A model generated the notes under the pieces. That model made no database searches. It had not been told where the DNA came from and saw nothing but the letters and a program-made list of their open reading frames with translations. From NCBI GenBank assembly GCA_964548565.1, contig CAZJTF010000270.1, forward strand, positions 1 to 9,948: 9,948 nt of DNA, in the 5' to 3' direction. Position 1 is the stretch's first letter. The number at the start of each line of letters is the position of its first letter. This DNA comes from CAYLLT01 sp964548565. GTDB taxonomy: Bacteria > Planctomycetota > Phycisphaerae > UBA1845 > PWPN01. The position numbers were made by a program, and so were the translations under genes. This document shows, piece by piece, positions 1-5,782 of this stretch.

Positions 1-744
1 CCCGCCTGCTTCGACGGTTCGCGTCTGGTTGATGAGTGTGATGTAGTGCGTCTGCGGGATCAGTTCGATGGTCGCCGGGTCACCCACCTTCCCCCCCGGC
101 CGGATGATGCATCGAAACGCATTCTCCTCGATCGCCAGCCCGCTCGGCGGTGACGCGTACCAGTACGGCAGATCGCCGTAATCCCATCCGGGGCTGTAGC
201 CATCAATCGTGAAGCATCGCCCGTCGCCGATGATGTCGCCCGACACCGCGCGGATACCCGCCTGCTTGATCTTCGCCGCCCAGCCCTCGAGGAGTTGCCG
301 GCTGTCGCGGCTCTTGTCGGGGTGCCACGCCCCGAGCGATGGATCGCCCGAGCCGATGATGAGCAGGTCGCCATCCAGCGTCCCGTCCGCGCGGATCGTA
401 CCGATCGCCTCGACGCGTGTCTCGTACGTGTAGTCCGCTCCCAGCACATCCAGCCCGGCCGCCGTCGTGACGATCTTCATGTTCGAGGCGGGCGCGAACT
501 GCTTCGCCCCGTTCCGGTCGTAGAGGAGCCGGCCCCCGGACGTCTCCACGCGGACTCCCCAGAAGGCGTTGGAGTACTCGGGTGCGTCAAAGAGCGAATC
601 CAGTTGCCCCGCCAGCGCCGCCGGATCGCCGGCTGCCCGCGTCACGAGCGTCGGCGCCGTCAGCGTGCCGCATCCGCCCGCCAGCAGCGGCGCCAGGAGT
701 ACGACGACCGCGCCGATCCGCAGGAAAGACCGAGTTGCCCTCAT
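1..744 (-). CDS. dacB: D-alanyl-D-alanine carboxypeptidase/endopeptidase, PBP4 (DacB) type, C-terminus cut by window edge
   Basis: Penicillin-binding protein of peptidase family S13, which trims or cleaves peptidoglycan cross-bridges in the periplasm. The 248 visible residues start with a signal sequence (hydrophobic residues 9-22) and a Cys at 25 in the context LLAGGC, a marginal lipobox, so it may be a lipoprotein. The active-site SxxK motif is PASNMK with Ser87 and Lys90. The family signature GDLLIIGSGDPSLG lies at 125-138, and a WDYGDLPYWYASPPSG block at 187-202 matches the segment after it in this family. The later SxN and KTG motifs would lie beyond position 1, so catalytic completeness cannot be judged. 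The ATG at 744 is chosen because GAGGA lies 6 nt upstream; an in-frame ATG at 762 has no good ribosome site. Family assignment is firm; the exact subtype is less so. Confidence 0.9.
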   Translation of the reverse strand, partial: MRATRSFLRIGAVVVLLAPLLAGGCGTLTAPTLVTRAAGDPAALAGQLDSLFDAPEYSNAFWGVRVETSGGRLLYDRNGAKQFAPASNMKIVTTAAGLDVLGADYTYETRVEAIGTIRADGTLDGDLLIIGSGDPSLGAWHPDKSRDSRQLLEGWAAKIKQAGIRAVSGDIIGDGRCFTIDGYSPGWDYGDLPYWYASPPSGLAIEENAFRCIIRPGGKVGDPATIELIPQTHYITLINQTRTVEAGG

Positions 745-794
745 GGATTGTCCTCGCGTCATGCGGGGTCGAAGGGAGTGCCCGCGTCCGGGCA

Positions 795-823
795 CATATA
801 CCGGCGCGCCGGGCTGTCAGCAA
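795..823 (-). promoter_or_regulatory. Predicted sigma70-type promoter of the dacB-like gene
   Basis: On the minus strand TTGCTG (823-818) is separated by exactly 17 nt from TATATG (800-795), about 50 nt before the dacB start. The spacer contains a perfect 12-bp palindrome (CCGGCGCGCCGG, 801-812). A second inverted repeat with 7-bp arms and a 4-nt loop (778-795) runs from the -10 box over the expected transcription start. These could be operator sites; that is inference. Confidence 0.45.
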
Positions 824-925
824 GCCGCGTCCCAGCCCGGCCGTGCCGATTTGGTCCGCGCAAAAGCGCACCGCAGCGCGTCCTGGAAACGGCCCGCGCG
901 GCGGTGCTTACCTTGAACGCCGTGA

Positions 926-1168
926 TCAGCGGTCGCGGTCTTCCTCTTCGGCTTCCTCTTCGTCGACGTCTTCGATGAATTCCTCTTCCGTCACCGGCTC
1001 GAATTCCATTTCGACGTCTTCCTGCTCGTTGGGGTCCGTCTTGCGTGAAGCCTGCTGCGGGGAGCTGCCTTCGGATTCGCGTGCGCCGGACTGCCGTCCC
1101 GGCGATCCACGCTCGCCGCTGCTGCTCCCGCCGCGGTTCTGTCGACTCTGCTTGCTCTTTTCGGCCAT
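926..1168 (-). CDS. Small acidic low-complexity protein, function unknown
   Basis: An 80-residue protein I do not recognise. The first 45 residues are rich in Ser, Gly, Gln and Arg and look disordered. The last 30 are strongly acidic (from NEQEDVEMEFEP to the EEAEEED tail) and end in DRDR. There is no signal peptide, membrane segment or Cys. The start is well supported: AAGGAG sits about 7 nt before the ATG. A plausible promoter lies about 110 nt upstream. Such a basic-then-acidic disordered protein could bind nucleic acid or another protein, but nothing shows which. The peptide EEFIED recurs in the membrane protein encoded at 9324-9848. Its reality as a gene rests on the ribosome site, promoter and biased composition. 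Confidence 0.6.
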   Translation of the reverse strand: MAEKSKQSRQNRGGSSSGERGSPGRQSGARESEGSSPQQASRKTDPNEQEDVEMEFEPVTEEEFIEDVDEEEAEEEDRDR

Positions 1169-1179
1169 AACAGACTCCT

Positions 1180-1214
1180 TGCGGACGAAAGGGGACGACC
1201 GTCGCGCGTCCGCA
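1180..1214 (-). promoter_or_regulatory. Leader hairpin abutting the Shine-Dalgarno of the small acidic protein gene
   Basis: TGCGGACG and CGTCCGCA form a perfect 8-bp stem around a 19-nt loop in the mRNA leader. The 3' arm ends directly at the AGGAG ribosome site, so the hairpin could stack on or compete with ribosome binding. The pairing is seen directly; a regulatory role is inference. Confidence 0.35.
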
Positions 1215-1276
1215 TTCCGCGAACTCTTCGACCGGATTGGTCTCGCCAGGACGCGCCTTCCGCGACGCGCCTTTCG

Positions 1277-1306
1277 ACTCTAGCGCGGCCGATTCAGCGA
1301 AGTCAA
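1277..1306 (-). promoter_or_regulatory. Predicted sigma70-type promoter of the small acidic protein gene
   Basis: Minus-strand TTGACT (1306-1301), an 18-nt spacer and TAGAGT (1282-1277). It implies a leader of about 100 nt before the ATG at 1168. Box matches are moderate (5 of 6 and 4 of 6). Confidence 0.45.
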
Positions 1307-1376
1307 CGCGCTGCGGTGAGCTTTGAAATCCGGGGAAAAATGTGTGACTTTCGTGCCTACGGTGCGGTTGAGGTGT

Positions 1377-2267
1377 TTACTTTCGGCGCCCCGCCGCCCG
1401 ACCGCGAGCGCGCTTTTCCGCACCCGGAGCGGTCACGCCCAGCACGTTCGCGACCGCGCGCTCGCGCCCGTCGCTCGGCTGGTTGAGGATCCGGTAGCCC
1501 CCATCCGATTGGCGGAGCACCAGCGCCGAGCTTCCGCCGCCGTCGAGGTTGATCGCGCGATCGCAGCCGAGGCGGATCAGTTCCGCCGCAAGGTCATCGT
1601 ACGTCATGCCGATCGAAACGCCCGGCCTGCGCCCGTCCACGACCAGGATGACGAGCCGCCTGCCCTTCGCGTCAATCCCCACGGCGGTCCGGGGATGGCG
1701 CGCCTTGTTCTTCTGCGGCACGGGTTTGCCGCCTTCCAAAAGCATCACGTTACCGGCGACCACGGCCGTCGCGTCCGCCGGCGGGCGATCGACCATCTCG
1801 ATGCTCGCCCGCGCGTCGCCGCGGATGACCAGGCACGGCCGCTTCTCCCGCGACACCGACCACGTTCGCCCGTCGGTCACCGCCGGCCCGATCGCGGCCG
1901 CCCAGACCTCCCCCGCCGGCGCCGTCGTGGGAGCATCCCCCTGCTTGCGCAGGATGTCATAAAAATCGCCGTTTACCGCCAGGTCGAAGCCCTCGCGCGC
2001 CGCCACCGCCGTCGGCCGCATGAGGGTCGTCTCCCACTCGCCCGGCCCGTCCGGATCCGGCCCCCCGGGCGTCACACGAACCTTCATCCCCGGCCGCGTA
2101 AGGTCGATCTCCGCGACGAACAGGCGCATCGGCGGATCCTGCCGAGTCTCCACCCGGTAAGCGATCCCCGTGTAGGGCCGGGTCGTGGGGTACTCTTTCG
2201 ACACCGCCGGAGCGGCCGTCAGCAGGAAGAGGCACAACGACAGTGATAGCGGCAGGTGTTTTCTCAT
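1377..2267 (-). CDS. Secreted phosphodiester glycosidase (NAGPA-domain) family protein
   Basis: A 296-residue exported protein of the phosphodiester glycosidase family (NAGPA domain, related to the mammalian uncovering enzyme that removes GlcNAc from phosphodiesters). Bacterial members are thought to act on glycan phosphodiesters of the envelope; the substrate here is unknown. A signal peptide covers about residues 1-23. Family motifs follow in order: VNGDFYD (98-104), HPRTAVGID (191-199), VVDGR (209-213), LDGGGSS (241-247) and the C-terminal QPSDGRERAVANVLGV (263-278). A basic tail (KRARGRAAGRRK) follows the domain. Length is normal for a single-domain member. There is no Shine-Dalgarno before the ATG; instead a TATAAA box ends 7 nt upstream, suggesting a leaderless message. 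It is transcribed alone. Confidence 0.88.
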   Translation of the reverse strand: MRKHLPLSLSLCLFLLTAAPAVSKEYPTTRPYTGIAYRVETRQDPPMRLFVAEIDLTRPGMKVRVTPGGPDPDGPGEWETTLMRPTAVAAREGFDLAVNGDFYDILRKQGDAPTTAPAGEVWAAAIGPAVTDGRTWSVSREKRPCLVIRGDARASIEMVDRPPADATAVVAGNVMLLEGGKPVPQKNKARHPRTAVGIDAKGRRLVILVVDGRRPGVSIGMTYDDLAAELIRLGCDRAINLDGGGSSALVLRQSDGGYRILNQPSDGRERAVANVLGVTAPGAEKRARGRAAGRRK

Positions 2268-2274
2268 GGCTGGC

Positions 2275-2301
2275 TTTATATCACACCCCTATATCGGGCA
2301 A
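2275..2301 (-). promoter_or_regulatory. Predicted promoter giving a leaderless mRNA
   Basis: Minus-strand TATAAA (2280-2275) ends 7 nt before the ATG at 2267, so transcription would begin at or next to the start codon. TTGCCC (2301-2296) upstream gives a short 15-nt spacer; TGTTGC (2303-2298) gives 17. No ribosome-binding motif intervenes. The -10 box is good, the -35 weak. Confidence 0.45.
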
Positions 2302-2334
2302 CACGGCTCTCCGGACGACTGGCGAGCCGCCGTG
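2302..2334. repeat. Overlapping inverted repeats between the Clp_N gene and the glycosidase-family gene
   Basis: CACGGC (2302-2307) pairs with GCCGTG (2329-2334), and the overlapping CGGCTC (2304-2309) pairs with GAGCCG (2324-2329), giving two mutually exclusive stems. The element lies about 80 nt past the stop of the Clp_N gene and just upstream of the next promoter. It has no T-run, so it is not a classical terminator. The rest of 2268-2410 shows no gene. Confidence 0.3.
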
Positions 2335-2410
2335 GGACACGACGAATGCTGATTCGATGTGTAGATGTACGGGAGATCGGCCAGCGGGACGACGCGGGGG
2401 ATCGTCTCTC

Positions 2411-2878
2411 TCACCCGCCCACCGCTTCACCGCTGCAGGCGTCCGACCCGGCACGGAGGATGTCTTCGCGCACCGCCCGGGCGGTCAGACCGAGCACTTT
2501 CAGCGCGCTCTGCGCGACGCAGCCCTTCTCCGCCAGCAGCCCGAGCAGCAGGTGCTCGGTGCAGACCTCGCGGCTCTTCAGGTTGCGGGCCTCTTCGATG
2601 GCTTGCGCGATGACGTTCTTGAAGTGCGGCGTCCCCGGCAATCGGCCGAAGACCCAGGTGTCTTCCAGGCTCGCCTTCATCAGCTTGTTCACTTCCGCCT
2701 GGATTTTCCCCTCGTCCAGCCCGTGATCCCGGAGGATGCGGGCGCCGAGCCCGGTTCCTTCCCGGGCGATGGCGAGGAGAACGTGCTCAGTTCCGACGTA
2801 TTCCTGCTCGTACTCGCGGGCGATCTGGTTCGCGAGCTTGATCACCTGGTCGACACGACGGCTCAAATGCTCGTACAT
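2411..2878 (-). CDS. Stand-alone Clp N-terminal (Clp_N repeat) domain protein
   Basis: A 155-residue protein consisting almost entirely of two Clp_N repeats, the substrate- and adaptor-binding module at the N-terminus of ClpA/ClpC. Repeat 1 covers about residues 2-68 with YVGTEHVLLAIAREG; repeat 2 covers about 80-143 with VCTEHLLLGLLAEKG. The AAA+ ATPase domains are absent and the gene ends naturally with a stop, so this is a Clp_N-only protein rather than a truncated ClpC. Such proteins may act as adaptors or decoys for a Clp protease, but this is inference. The ATG at 2878 is chosen over an upstream start at 2980 because the domain begins there and GGAG lies 5 nt before it. It is third in an operon, 16 nt after the coiled-coil protein gene. 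Confidence 0.85.
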   Translation of the reverse strand: MYEHLSRRVDQVIKLANQIAREYEQEYVGTEHVLLAIAREGTGLGARILRDHGLDEGKIQAEVNKLMKASLEDTWVFGRLPGTPHFKNVIAQAIEEARNLKSREVCTEHLLLGLLAEKGCVAQSALKVLGLTARAVREDILRAGSDACSGEAVGG

Positions 2879-2894
2879 TCCGACTCCGTTCACC

Positions 2895-3731
2895 TCAGGA
2901 GGCACTCGGGGGTTGCATGCTCCACGCCGGCTGCGTGGGAGGCGGCGCGGACGGCCTTCGCATGACGTAATCATAGCCAAGGCTCAGCAGCGCCACAATG
3001 ACGGACGCCACCAGTGTGATCTTGATGATCTTGAGCCGGTTCGCGATCTCGCGGTCGCGCCACTCCGCCAGCCGGCGGTCGATTTCATCCAGCTTGTGAT
3101 CGATCCGTCGCTCGATCTCGTCGAGCTTTTCGCGCACGTAATCGTCGGCCACGCCGCGCAGGCGCCGCGCGATCCCGCCGACAACACCCTCTTCGACAAT
3201 CTGCTCCTTCAGGGACGGCGGCGTCCCCGCCACTCCGGTGCGGTCCTCAGGCAGGAACCGGTACTCCTCGGACTCGTCCTTCGGTCCGTTCACCACGCGG
3301 TTGATGATCGAACCGATCACGCGCCGCCGCCGGCGCTGCACCTTGTCCCAGAGCGTCTCGGCGCGGCGCATCGCGTGCTCGATTTCCGCGACCGAGTCGT
3401 TCTCGCTCGCCGCGATCCCGCGCAGCCGCGCCAGTGCCACCACGCCCCGCCGGCTGAGACCCTCCATTTTCATCCGCTTGATCGAGGCGATCTCCTTCGC
3501 CAGCTGCTCCTTACTCGCGGACTGCCGCACCGGGCGCCGCGCCCACACCACGATGTCCAGCAGCGCTTCCCGGTCGAGTTCGACCAGCAGCTCCTGCCGC
3601 TCGCGGATCCGGCGCAGCAGCTCCCCCTGCTCCATCCGCGCATCCAGCGGCAGGCCCAGCTCTCGTCCGTAATGGATCAGTTCATCCTTCGGAAGCTCGC
3701 TGATCGCGACAGCTTTGCGTGTCTGTTCCAT
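2895..3731 (-). CDS. Coiled-coil, C-terminally membrane-anchored protein with SAP/HeH-like segments, function unknown
   Basis: A 278-residue protein I cannot name. The N-terminal segment (about 10-50, ELPKDELIHYGRELGLPLD...ELLRRIRERQ) and a second one (about 75-125, with LSRRGVVALARLRGI) look like short helix-extended-helix motifs of the SAP/Rho_N type, which often bind nucleic acid. A charged linker follows. A heptad-like coiled coil (about 194-234) leads into one transmembrane helix (about 235-256), then a short Pro-rich tail. The bulk therefore probably faces the cytoplasm, tethered near the C-terminus. The ATG at 3731 is chosen because the upstream gene's TGA is one base away (TGACATG), which implies translational coupling; no good Shine-Dalgarno is present. 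It sits between the small membrane protein and the Clp_N gene, so the three may work together. Confidence 0.75.
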   Translation of the reverse strand: MEQTRKAVAISELPKDELIHYGRELGLPLDARMEQGELLRRIRERQELLVELDREALLDIVVWARRPVRQSASKEQLAKEIASIKRMKMEGLSRRGVVALARLRGIAASENDSVAEIEHAMRRAETLWDKVQRRRRRVIGSIINRVVNGPKDESEEYRFLPEDRTGVAGTPPSLKEQIVEEGVVGGIARRLRGVADDYVREKLDEIERRIDHKLDEIDRRLAEWRDREIANRLKIIKITLVASVIVALLSLGYDYVMRRPSAPPPTQPAWSMQPPSAS

Positions 3732-3732
3732 G

Positions 3733-4008
3733 TCAGTGAGTGATGGTGACCCGGTGCAGGTGCACAATATAAAAAAACAGCGCGATGAGCGTGCCGATCT
3801 GCAGAAGCTCCAGCACGAACCGCCTCAGCCGGATGCGCACCAGCAGGACCGTCGCGTAACGCCCCAGCAGCGCCGTCTGCCGCGACAGCCCGAAGTACTG
3901 CAGCCAGCTGTACAGCCACTGGCCCGTGACGATGATCGCGTAAACCGTGCAGACAATCGCCAGCAGCCAGCGGAACAGCTCGAACAGGCTCAGCGATGCG
4001 AGAATCAT
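3733..4008 (-). CDS. Small two-helix membrane protein, first gene of the Clp_N operon
   Basis: About 91 residues from the ATG at 4008; a GTG at 4017 three codons upstream is an alternative. Two hydrophobic stretches are visible: one near the N-terminus (FRWLLAIVCTVYAIIVTGQW) and one near the C-terminus (LQIGTLIALFFYIVHL). They are joined by a basic stretch with LLGRYATVLLVRIRLRRFV that may be amphipathic. I do not recognise the family. The stop codon lies one base from the next gene's ATG, so the two are almost certainly co-translated. The ribosome site is weak (GGGG 3 nt before the ATG). The position-specific hydrophobic pattern and the coupling support it as a real gene. Confidence 0.65.
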   Translation of the reverse strand: MILASLSLFELFRWLLAIVCTVYAIIVTGQWLYSWLQYFGLSRQTALLGRYATVLLVRIRLRRFVLELLQIGTLIALFFYIVHLHRVTITH

Positions 4009-4112
4009 GTGCCCCACCGCCCCGCCACCGTTGCTCGCGGACCGGCGTCGCCCTCCTCACCTGCTTGCCGGCGAGCCTCCGGGCGCCCCGGCGGCACTCC
4101 GTCGCCTCCCGT

Positions 4113-4136
4113 TGTGTGACACGCGCGTGTCACGCA
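4113..4136. promoter_or_regulatory. 18-bp perfect palindrome, candidate operator in the divergent intergenic region
   Basis: GTGACACGCGCGTGTCAC (4116-4133) is perfectly self-complementary, and pairing continues for two more bases on each side after one mismatched pair. It lies in the 282-bp region between the minus-strand membrane/Clp_N operon and the plus-strand RHH gene, about 110 bp from the first and 155 bp from the second. There is no T-run, so it is not a terminator. A homodimeric repressor site is the simplest reading; the regulator is unknown. The rest of 4018-4290 holds the promoter at 4220-4249 and no supported gene. Confidence 0.5.
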
Positions 4137-4219
4137 GGCAACGACACCCGCCGTACATTCCTGCTGCTGAGCGGCCAGCACCACACGACGTCCGGACGCG
4201 TCCCTTGTCTGCCGTCCGC

Positions 4220-4249
4220 TTGCTTCCACCCTCAAAGACCCACGATAAT
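4220..4249 (+). promoter_or_regulatory. Predicted sigma70-type promoter of the RHH-zinc ribbon gene
   Basis: TTGCTT (4220-4225), an 18-nt spacer and GATAAT (4244-4249, 5 of 6 to consensus). The expected start is near 4256, giving a leader of about 35 nt with GGAG 5 nt before the ATG at 4291. Confidence 0.45.
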
Positions 4250-4290
4250 ACCCGAGGTGCCGCGGCGCGTCTGCGGGCATCGGAGCGAGC

Positions 4291-4608
4291 ATGGCACAGC
4301 AGAAGCAGACCGTCGTTTCCTTTCGCGTGGATCAGCATCTGGCGGAAGTGCTCAACAGCCTCCCCGACAAGTCGGCCTTCATCCGGGAAGCAATCCTCAG
4401 ACGATTCTACACCACGTGCCCGTTCTGTCAGGGCAAAGGCGTCCTGCCCCAGGCCATAGCCGAGTGGCTGAAAGCCCGCGTCCCTGATTATGAGGCCGTC
4501 GAGTGCACCTGCTGCCATTACACCTACCCGGCGGAGCTGGTCGAACGGGACCCCGACGCCCCGGGCTTCATCTGCCCGCACTGTGGCGAACACGACCACT
4601 CCCACTGA
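4291..4608 (+). CDS. Ribbon-helix-helix protein with C-terminal Cys/His metal-binding region, candidate metal-responsive regulator
   Basis: A 105-residue protein in two parts. Residues 6-40 match a ribbon-helix-helix (CopG/Arc-like) fold: strand QTVVSFRVD, helix HLAEVLNSLP, then KSAFIREAILRRF. This fold binds operator DNA as a dimer. Residues 43-105 carry three CxxC pairs (Cys43/46, Cys72/75, Cys95/98) plus an extra Cys74, His76 and a terminal HDHSH, enough for one or two zinc sites. It lies 85 bp upstream of znuA on the same strand. I infer a metal-sensing repressor or activator of the zinc-uptake genes, analogous in layout to NikR (RHH plus metal domain) though not homologous in its metal domain. 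No Fur/Zur-like gene is visible nearby. The start has GGAG 5 nt upstream. The alternative is a structural zinc ribbon with no sensing role. Confidence 0.8.
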   Translation: MAQQKQTVVSFRVDQHLAEVLNSLPDKSAFIREAILRRFYTTCPFCQGKGVLPQAIAEWLKARVPDYEAVECTCCHYTYPAELVERDPDAPGFICPHCGEHDHSH

Positions 4609-4638
4609 CCTCTCGGAAATCGTGCGATCCTCCGCCCA

Positions 4639-4666
4639 TTGACAGGCGTATTACAATGTAAATGAT
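4639..4666 (+). promoter_or_regulatory. Predicted znuA promoter
   Basis: Perfect TTGACA (4639-4644), a 16-nt spacer and AATGAT (4661-4666, 4 of 6). The start would be near 4673, leaving a leader of about 20 nt with the GAGGA ribosome site. It lies between the RHH gene and znuA, so the transporter can be transcribed separately from the RHH gene. Confidence 0.5.
4651..4661. promoter_or_regulatory. Candidate operator TTACAATGTAA in the znuA promoter
   Basis: TTACA-A-TGTAA is a perfect inverted repeat around one central base. It is an AT-rich island in GC-rich DNA and lies in the spacer, touching the -10 box, where a bound repressor would block RNA polymerase. The position suits zinc-dependent repression by Zur or by the neighbouring RHH protein; which one, if either, is unknown. 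Confidence 0.45.
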
Positions 4667-4693
4667 GCCGTCCTTCAGTCACGAGGATCAACT

Positions 4694-5782
4694 GTGACCC
4701 CAGGTTCCGATAACCCTCGCCGTCCGACCCGTCCATGGGTGATCGTCATTGGAGCTGCCCTCGCACTCCTACTGGCCGTGCTGCTCATTCCCGGCCGGCA
4801 GTCGCAGAGTTCCTCGGCCGATTTGCGCGTCGTCTGCACCTTCCTGCCGATGTACGTCCACACCCTGAATCTGGTGGATGGCGCAACGGGCGTGGACGTG
4901 CAGCTCCTCGCTCCGGCCAATACCGGTTGTCCCCACGACTACGCGGTCCGCCCGGGAGATCTCCAGCGCCTGGCCCGCGCCAACCTCGTCGTCGCCAATG
5001 GGCTGGGCGTGGACGACTTTATCAACCCCCTGCTCCAGAGCAGCGGAAGCAAGGCCCCCATCGTCCGCCTGTCCGAGGGCATCACGGCAATCCCGACGTC
5101 CGCTCCCGACGCGCATGCCGGCCACGATCACGGGCCAGCCGAGGACGAGCACGCCGGCCACGACCACGACGAGCATGAGCCTGCTACCGGGCCGTCTGCC
5201 CACGCACACGACGAAACCGACCACGACAACCACGCGGGCCACGACCACGCTGAACTGACGATCAATCCGCACGTCTGGGTGTCGCCGACGCTGGCCATCC
5301 GGCAGGTACACACGCTGGCCGCGGCCCTGGTCCAGGCCGATCCCTCCCGGGCGGAACTCTATCGCCGCAACGAAGCCGATTATGTCCGGCGACTCACCGC
5401 CCTGGCGGCACGCATGCAGGAGGCGAGCAAGACCTTTCAGAAGCGCGATATCGTCACCTTCCACGACGCGTTCGCCTACCTGGCCCGCGATCTCGGCCTG
5501 AACGTCGTCGCCACCCTCACCGACAACCCGGATCACCTGCCGTCCGCCCGCGAGATGAGCGAGGCGATTGAGAAGATCCGTCAATCGAAACCGGCCGCCA
5601 TCTTTTACGAGCCGGCCTACTCGGAGCGCCTCGCCCGCCGCATCAGCGAGGAAACCGGCGTCCCGCTCTACGAGTTGAACCCGATGAACAGCGCTCGCGG
5701 CACGCCTGCCGCCGGGACATACGAAGAGGTCATGAACCAGAACCTGCAGAGCCTCCAGAAAGCTCTCGGAGGTCCGCCGTGA
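4694..5782 (+). CDS. znuA: Zinc ABC transporter, substrate-binding protein
   Basis: Cluster A-I metal-binding protein that captures zinc outside the inner membrane and delivers it to ZnuB. A hydrophobic segment at 15-33 is a signal peptide or membrane anchor. Likely ligands are His81 (CPHDYAVRPGDL), His193 (NPHVWVSP) and His257 (TFHDAFAYLARDLGL). Where many homologues have LDP near the C-terminus, here the sequence is LNPM (Asn329), so the Asp ligand is missing and the site may have three His only. Residues 139-186 form a His/Asp-rich loop with 13 His and three copies of HAGHDH, typical of zinc-specific members and thought to aid zinc acquisition. The GTG start at 4694 is supported by GAGGA 6 nt upstream. 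Its stop overlaps the znuC start by 4 nt. Zinc rather than manganese is inferred from the His-rich loop. Confidence 0.93.
   Translation: MTPGSDNPRRPTRPWVIVIGAALALLLAVLLIPGRQSQSSSADLRVVCTFLPMYVHTLNLVDGATGVDVQLLAPANTGCPHDYAVRPGDLQRLARANLVVANGLGVDDFINPLLQSSGSKAPIVRLSEGITAIPTSAPDAHAGHDHGPAEDEHAGHDHDEHEPATGPSAHAHDETDHDNHAGHDHAELTINPHVWVSPTLAIRQVHTLAAALVQADPSRAELYRRNEADYVRRLTALAARMQEASKTFQKRDIVTFHDAFAYLARDLGLNVVATLTDNPDHLPSAREMSEAIEKIRQSKPAAIFYEPAYSERLARRISEETGVPLYELNPMNSARGTPAAGTYEEVMNQNLQSLQKALGGPP

Noticed and set aside
2879..2980. Upstream extension of the Clp_N protein (34 residues)
   Set aside because: The Clp_N repeat starts at the ATG at 2878, which has a good ribosome site; the extension overlaps the preceding gene and resembles no domain.
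3732..3767. Upstream extension of the coiled-coil protein
   Set aside because: It overlaps the end of the preceding gene; the ATG one base after that gene's stop is the better coupled start.
4005..4605. Minus-strand frames across the intergenic region and the RHH gene
   Set aside because: They lie opposite a clear RHH-zinc ribbon gene, are Arg/Gly/Ala-rich and have no recognisable domain.
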